Positions 49,491 to 64,000 of a stretch of 64,000 bases of DNA are shown here, piece after piece. The stretch lies in NCBI RefSeq assembly GCF_001625215.2, contig NC_030387.2, positions 186,001-250,000 of the forward strand. Reading direction: 5' to 3'. How positions within the stretch are numbered: the stretch's first letter is position 1; every line of letters starts with the position of its first letter. A program made the position numbers and the translations under genes. Source of the DNA: Daucus carota subsp. sativus. Taxonomy: Eukaryota; Streptophyta; Magnoliopsida; Apiales; Apiaceae. The notes below the pieces were generated by a model. The model searched no databases. It worked only from the letters and a program-made list of their open reading frames with translations, and was not told the DNA's origin.

Positions 49491-49959
49491 ATTTTACTAA
49501 CAAAATCTAAATTTAAATTCTTTAGGGGGAAACAGAGTTATGTATGTATAGAGTTCTTGATACCCCCTGGGCTATGAATTGCATATGTGAAAAATACATT
49601 AAATGTGTAGATATGATGTATATATAGTAGTGAAGTGATAATGCAAAGAAATGAGATAGTGAAGGAAAGACCTGTAATTTCAGCAAAGGAATGTGAGGTT
49701 TCAGAGTTCCTCCAAAATTGATGGTTATTGATCTTTATAGTAGTTTCCATTTAGGGGAAGTTTGACTCATTTTGCAAAAAATTGCTTGCGGCCTATAATT
49801 TCTTAAATTTGTGCCATCTTATATAAGCAGCCATTCACTAGTACATATAGAAGGAAACTATACTATACGACGACTATAATATTTGTTTATTACACTTTAC
49901 ATGCTTACTCAGTTTTTTGTCTTCCAGTAATTTACTTTTCAGATTTTGTGTATACAGAT

Positions 49960-58670
<8,711 letters not shown>

Positions 58671-59260
58671 TTGGAGTGATTGATAGACAGATTATTTGGT
58701 GAGAGAGATGAGTGAGCAGCTAATCTGCGCGCGGATAAAATTGAATATAATAATAATAATAATATGTTATCATACTCATACACATCGGAGATGCCCAAAA
58801 AAATGGAGTACAAGATGGTCATTGCAGGTGAAATAATATTATTCTGATCAAAATTGATTTCAAAATACTTCAGTTTAAAATTGATTTCAGAGTATTTAAG
58901 TTAAAATGAGTCAACTTTAATTAAATTCATATCTATTATATCTATTATACAAAATAAATGTTTTGTAGTTACAAATATTTATTTATATTTAATATAATTA
59001 GCAATTTATTAAGCAACCTATTATGTTGTCAATGATGATTTTAGTTACAAAATTTTAAAATTATATTTATGGTTGATTTTTATTTTGATTGATTTAATTC
59101 ATGTTGTTATAAAATATGATAATAAATGAGGCGTAAACTTTTTTCTTATAGATGTTCGACAAATATAGAGCTGGATTATAATTATAAATAAGGTGAGAAC
59201 ATGCTTGGAGTGTGTCACCATTAATCAAGATTTTTTCAATGTTTGGAGTTATTTTTGTTA
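58671..59260. other. IBR3 upstream region
   Basis: Presumed leader and promoter of IBR3 next to 58670, then AT-rich intergenic DNA. No gene seen. Confidence 0.4.
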
Positions 59261-59610
59261 GACCATCTTCAATGGAGCTCTTAAACAAGTTCTTATCTTT
59301 AAATTTAAAGAGCAGATCAAAAAATAGTGTTTTAATAGACTCCTAGAAACTCTTTAAAAATTTACGAGCCTATTATCTCTATTCTCTTTTAAAGAGTATC
59401 TAATAACTCATAATTTCTTGTTTATGAATATTATATTTATTTTTCGCAAACTTCACATCCAACCTTTCTCTCTTCACTTAAAATACGAATAGAGAGTAAA
59501 TATAAAGAGGAGAATTCGAGTTGTCATTATTTTCAATGTCTTAACTCACTGAGAGCGACATATTATATTATATTTTAAAGAGTGATTTAAGAGCACCATA
59601 AGGGATGCTC
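59261..59610. mobile_element. decayed Tourist-like MITE
   Basis: The left end GACCATCTTCAATGGAGCTC and the right end read inversely as GAGCATCCCTTATGGTGCTC agree at most positions, then continue as CTTAAA. The family resembles the well-preserved GAGCATCTCC element at the end of the window. The flanking trinucleotides no longer match cleanly. Confidence 0.5.
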
Positions 59611-60241
59611 TATGTTAATATATATGTTGTTAATCATTTATTTTTTTTATAAAATATTCAATTTCCACCATTACAATCCTCTAGGTCTAGCTATCTCCTT
59701 CATCTTTTTCATTGCCTTAAACAATAGTTCAGATATATTATTATTTTAATTATGAAAGATCACTATAAAAAATTCAAAAACTAAAATATACCATAATTAA
59801 TAGAATACTAATTTTTTAATTATACACATAAAACTGATATTATTGAACTTGCTCCAGGATACTACTATCCACCTGACGACATGTATCGATCTTGCAGAAC
59901 GGAAGTGGCTTACATATAAATAACATTAACACTCTCCTCTGAAGAAAATAGGCATTATCAAATGCATGTACCACAGCACTCGCGACGTGTAGATTATATA
60001 TGCGACAAAATTTGTGAACCTGATAACTCTATCATTGGGTAGCTAGAATATCTTATCCAACTCTTTTCGAATCCAACTTTTTTAAATTTATTTGGAAGTG
60101 GGGTGGAAAAGTTAAAGGAATCATAATCTGAATCCCAATACTTATCAAATTAGGAATATCAAATGGAAAGGAGAGATCCACCGAATGGAAATACTAGGTG
60201 ACAGGATTTTGTCAAGCAGCTATCTAATTAGATTTAATTAA

Positions 60242-60406
60242 GAGTTTTCCCTAATATGTGTTCATGAATACATGTTAAACTTAAAATAATTTGGAAGATG
60301 TTGATCAGTGTCGTTGATTTTTTGTTATGAATACGTGGTTCATCATTATTAAAAAAATGTAAGTCAATCAAAATTATGTACACATGGACATATCATAGAA
60401 AAATCG
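60242..60406. mobile_element. MITE family 1, copy 4 (decayed)
   Basis: A 165-bp element flanked by TTTAATTAA (60233-60241) and TTTAACTAA (60407-60415), 8 of 9 matching. The right end CATAGAAAAATCG matches the family end with one change. The inner palindrome has decayed to CATGAATACATG and CACATGG-like remnants. Confidence 0.7.
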
Positions 60407-60884
60407 TTTAACTAAATCTCGTATTAATCTAACCACAAGCACAACTACTACTACCTGAGAGTGGAACATCATTCGCTTAATTCCAACATGATTAATCACA
60501 AAAAGACCAGAAAGAGGGTATAAGGAATCAAAAATATCTTGCCTAAAGCTCCACAGTCGACTGTCAATGTACGCTAAGAATAAATTTGTGATATTTTTAT
60601 CTCTTCCAATTTGTTCTCGTGATAATTTGTGATATTTTTGTCTTTTCAAATTTTCTCTGCGGGGTGTGCATGGAACCGTCAATTTATAACCTATCATTAT
60701 TATACAAAAATATTATAAATATATAAGTATTTTTCAAAAATTTGTACGATTTATGGAAGAAGGTTATCCTTCGGAGGGCGTGTGTGACTGTGTGTCCATG
60801 CAGCTATATATTGTCAAGTGGAGTGTAAGAAATTTGCAAGTTGGCGAATCATAGAATTAACTAAACGAATCCGTTTCCGAGGTG

Positions 60885-60898
60885 TCTATATATATAAG
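60885..60898 (+). promoter_or_regulatory. TATA box of the small gene at 61027
   Basis: TCTATATATATAAG lies about 130 bases before the ATG. It is followed by a pyrimidine- and CAACAA-rich leader typical of plant 5' untranslated regions. Confidence 0.55.
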
Positions 60899-61026
60899 AG
60901 TTTTACCCTACTGCATCCTCCAACCAAACAACAACCTAGCTACAACTAGTTTCCTACAGACAATTAGTTTCAACAAAAACTTACAAACATATACAAATCC
61001 TCCTGAGTACAGCTAGCAAGATAAAA

Positions 61027-61260
61027 ATGGCCTCACTTAAGATAAGATCGGAAAGCTTCAGCAAGTTGGGAGAATGCTACGGAAGAAGCTCAAGGAGCAA
61101 CACTTCTAGTAATATTAGCTGTGGTGCAACAAGTTGTCCACAACATGAACCATTATGCAAGTATCGGTATCAGCCACAATACTCTTCTCATATTTTTCAG
61201 GTGGCTGCGCATTCCACCACAGCCGCTACCCTGATGGTTGATTCATCCTCTCATCACTAG
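61027..61260 (+). CDS. small single-exon gene, 77 aa, function unknown
   Basis: The frame starts in a good plant context (AAAAATGGC) after a clear TATA box and a CAACAA-rich leader, and ends with TAG at 61258-61260. The protein is serine-rich and basic at the start (MASLKIRSESFSKLGECYGRSS). It has four cysteines, with CGATSCPQHEPLC in the middle, then KYRYQPQYSSHIF, and ends in histidines. There is no signal peptide or membrane segment. I do not recognise the family. The promoter-like upstream sequence and richer base composition favour a real gene over chance. Confidence 0.6.
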   Translation: MASLKIRSESFSKLGECYGRSSRSNTSSNISCGATSCPQHEPLCKYRYQPQYSSHIFQVAAHSTTAATLMVDSSSHH

Positions 61261-63598
61261 ACTTCAAAGTTCCAATTCCGAGCTAGCTCGCAGCTTCAAC
61301 TGGATGATTTCCGAATTTGCGTATTTAAGATTTGGAAATATCCATAGTTTATAGCAACATATGTTAAGTAGCTTTAGTTTTGTTAACCCAAGTTATGTCG
61401 ATATAATTATCAATCTAGTCTAGCATCCGCTTTAGCTTTAATTTCCTGCTCGATTTAATCCTATAAGCATCTTATACTTCAGTTCCTGCTTCCTAGTCTG
61501 TTTACTGTCCCTTCATAATATATTGACAAGTATTCTATGATTCGGAAGGGGGGGAAAACAGTATTCCCTGAAATTAAAAGAAAACTTAAACAGAACTCCA
61601 AGTTCTTAGCCACACTCCAAATATTATATGCATGCCAGTATATTCTACGCTATCAAGGGGCGAGGTTAATTAATCAGCCAATATCGTCACCTTCCCAACG
61701 GTTAGATGGATGATAATATAATATCATATATTTTTTCTGGTGTTTATGTAAAAGGTTAGGTTTTTGAATATATATGTAAAACAATTCAGTCGAGACCTAT
61801 ATAATTATGCCCTACCTCGTCAATGAAAATCTTAGAAAAAAGACCTAATAATATTTATTGTTGTCCAATCTGTGCAAAACAATATATGTGGTTGTTTGTG
61901 TATAAGAACGAAAGGAGACAGATTAAATGAATGATATAAACGAAAATCCGACTCCAGTGCCGAAGCTGTCTCCTTAAAGCGTATTCGTCTTCACCGTATG
62001 TGTGGAACGAAGTCTTCTCAGGATCAAACGGACTACGATGTTGTGCAGCACCTCAGCGAGCGTGAACAGGTTAGAAACTATCACTGATAAGGAAGAAGAA
62101 GATGAGAGACAGGAAGAGTAGGGTTTTGATGTGTGGCTGTATTTTTCGATAACTCTAATGACTCTATAATATTGTCTATGTATATACAGAGACGCCGGAA
62201 GACTTGTGTGTTACTCCTCATAATTAATTAAACACGTTAATTAATGAAGTCGGTTACAAATTAAATTCATAATAAAAAAATGAATTAATTTAAACAAACA
62301 ATTAATCCGTAATCAAATCACATGCAAAATAAAATTCAGCAAAACTAGTCTATGATTATTCGGGCGCAGAATTTACAGCATTTATGTCCGCAGGTCGCAC
62401 ACGCGGAAAACCCAAAGCCTCGGAATGGTTCCCAGGAAGCCCATGATTTGCATCCCCGCGAGCGCACGTGAGCGTTGGAGCAATACATTGATAATACATG
62501 TGAATACTCCATTAGTGTTTTGCTATATAAAGCCATGTATTATCCTGTGCAATAGCTATTTGGGACTTCTAACCCATTCCTTATTTTTCCACTTCTAAGA
62601 CACCAACTTTGGATATATTATCTCATTCATATCTTAATCATTTTTGAGTGATTCAAAGTGTCTTGAAAAGCGGAACAAGTGTCATTCGCTGTGCGAACAC
62701 AACAATTGTTACTCAACTATGCGACTCAAAATCGACATAACAATGTGAGAAAAAACCCACATTTCCAACAATCCCCACATGGATGATTTAAATAACTAGC
62801 TTATAACACATGTTTCATAATTCAAGTAACTAGCTTATAACACGTGCCACGCACGGATGATTTATAACAATTGTAATTTTAACTGCTGTATTTTAAATGT
62901 AATTGAATTACAAACCAGTCATAATGATTGAATTTTTATATATTTTGTCTTAATTGATAATAAAAGGGTTTAATAGAGCACGATATATATTAAGAAGACA
63001 CGTAGAATAATACCGACCGACTGATAAAACTTGACCGAATTATAAAATTATTAATATCTCAATTTTAATTCAATAACAATAATAATAAAGTATATTAAAG
63101 TATACTGTAAATAGATAGTATAGATCTATGATATTACATTTAAAGTGATAACATGGAGTAATTAAAAATAACATTAATGTATTTAGTTGAAACATATAAT
63201 CACCTATATATTAATAATTATATTATCTTTTTCATATGTATGTTGTATATATGTGTTATTTTTAGAAAATCGATTTTTTGGTTAGAAATCTGAAAAAAAT
63301 AATGTGCCTTAGTTAAAACGAGTAGTTTGTTGTGTTGTCCAATATGATTTTTAGAATATTGAGTTTTATTTGTTAGAAAATATAAAAACGATAATAGCTT
63401 CAGTTAAAAACGATAACTTATTATATAAGTACGCCCATAATGCCGCCAAATACTGACATACCAAACTTTTAATATTTTGACTATAATTGTGTGTATAGAT
63501 AAGAGTCCTTATTAATATTAAATACAAAATTTCATTAGCAAAATTCATATTACTACAAATTAAATTGTTAACTTATAAAAGATATTTAAGTTATCTAA
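61261..63598. other. intergenic region, mostly unassigned
   Basis: The first few hundred bases probably include the 3' end of the small gene. The stretch at about 61950-62770 is less AT-rich (it contains CGCACACGCGG and GCGAGCGCACGTGAGCG) and may derive from an LTR element, but I found neither terminal repeats nor reading frames that prove it. Around 62790-62860 the motif AACTAGCTTATAACAC occurs twice, next to the small hairpin CGTGCCACGCACG. Confidence 0.35.
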
Positions 63599-63960
63599 GA
63601 GCATCTCCAGCAAAGTCCTAGCATGTTCCCTAAATATATAATAAAATATGTAATTTTTAAGGGATTACTGCATTTTATTGAATGAGAACTCCAACAGCAT
63701 TCCTTATCTGTATTCCCTATTATTATTATAACATTATATTCAACTTGTAAGTAGGAGAGAGAAATGAGTGAAAGAGTGTGAAAAAGGAGAGATAAGTGAA
63801 TATTTTATTGTTCAAAATAGTATGAGAGATGGTTTTACAATGTTAAAAATGAGGGATGAAGTGAGCATCCTAACTTTTTAAGGAACCGCAAGTTATGTTT
63901 TATGTCATACTTCTTATTATAATAGCTTAAGACACCATATAGCAGCTGCTGGAGATGCTC
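63599..63960. mobile_element. Tourist/Harbinger-like MITE
   Basis: A 362-bp element with perfect 14-bp ends GAGCATCTCCAGCA and its inverse, flanked by TAA on both sides (63596-63598 and 63961-63963). Non-coding and AT-rich inside. Confidence 0.85.
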
Positions 63961-64000
63961 TAATTTAAAAACAGCTGATTTTTTGTCAATAATCGTCTGC

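Noticed and set aside
62345-62536. 63-codon cysteine-containing frame on the minus strand
   Set aside because: No promoter, splice support or recognised domain; the surrounding DNA looks like transposon-derived or random sequence.
62790-62860. Possible Helitron end (repeated AACTAGCTTATAACAC and a CGTGCCACGCACG hairpin)
   Set aside because: No TC start, CTRR end or insertion between A and T could be located.

Overview
This is a 64 kb piece of plant nuclear DNA, almost certainly from a eudicot. It has AT-rich introns with GT..AG borders, plant-specific gene families and many small DNA transposons typical of plants. Nothing prokaryotic, organellar or viral was seen. The species cannot be fixed from the sequence alone.

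Genes in order: a MATE transporter (minus, 659-2307); GEX2, the gamete-expressed filamin-repeat adhesion protein (plus, 17 exons, 7586-18010); a broken FAHD1 copy plus an orphan copy of the last GEX2 exon (19686-21098); an intact FAHD1-type acylpyruvase (plus, 22822-25910); two tandem soluble epoxide hydrolases (minus, 26495-28419 and 31701-34078); a plant-specific gene of unknown function (minus, 37530-38202); condensin II subunit CAP-H2 (minus, 38802-42675); a pectin methylesterase with an inhibitor pro-region (minus, 47486-49490); IBR3, a peroxisomal phosphotransferase-like/acyl-CoA dehydrogenase fusion (minus, 17 exons, 49960-58670); and a small 77-codon gene (plus, 61027-61260). Splice joints were worked out by hand. 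They keep frame throughout, and the resulting protein lengths fit the families.

The most informative structure is a tandem segmental duplication between GEX2 and FAHD1. One unit runs from GEX2 intron 16 through the spacer into FAHD1 intron 4 (about 17785-20870). It is followed directly by a second copy (about 20871-24345). This leaves GEX2 intact on the left and FAHD1 intact on the right, with a decayed FAHD1 fragment and an orphan GEX2 exon between them.

The intergenic DNA and some introns are crowded with non-autonomous DNA transposons. They include a four-copy family with 9-bp target duplications (Mutator-like) whose ends contain a 16-bp palindrome. A 905-bp long-inverted-repeat element with a 120-bp internal palindrome sits directly against one of those copies. 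Also present are hAT-type elements (one nested in another), Stowaway and Tourist/Harbinger MITEs, a LINE 3' end, and a tiny LTR-like remnant with a tRNA-Met primer site. The genes look like independent eukaryotic transcription units. The only physical clustering is the epoxide hydrolase pair and the GEX2-FAHD1 duplication.
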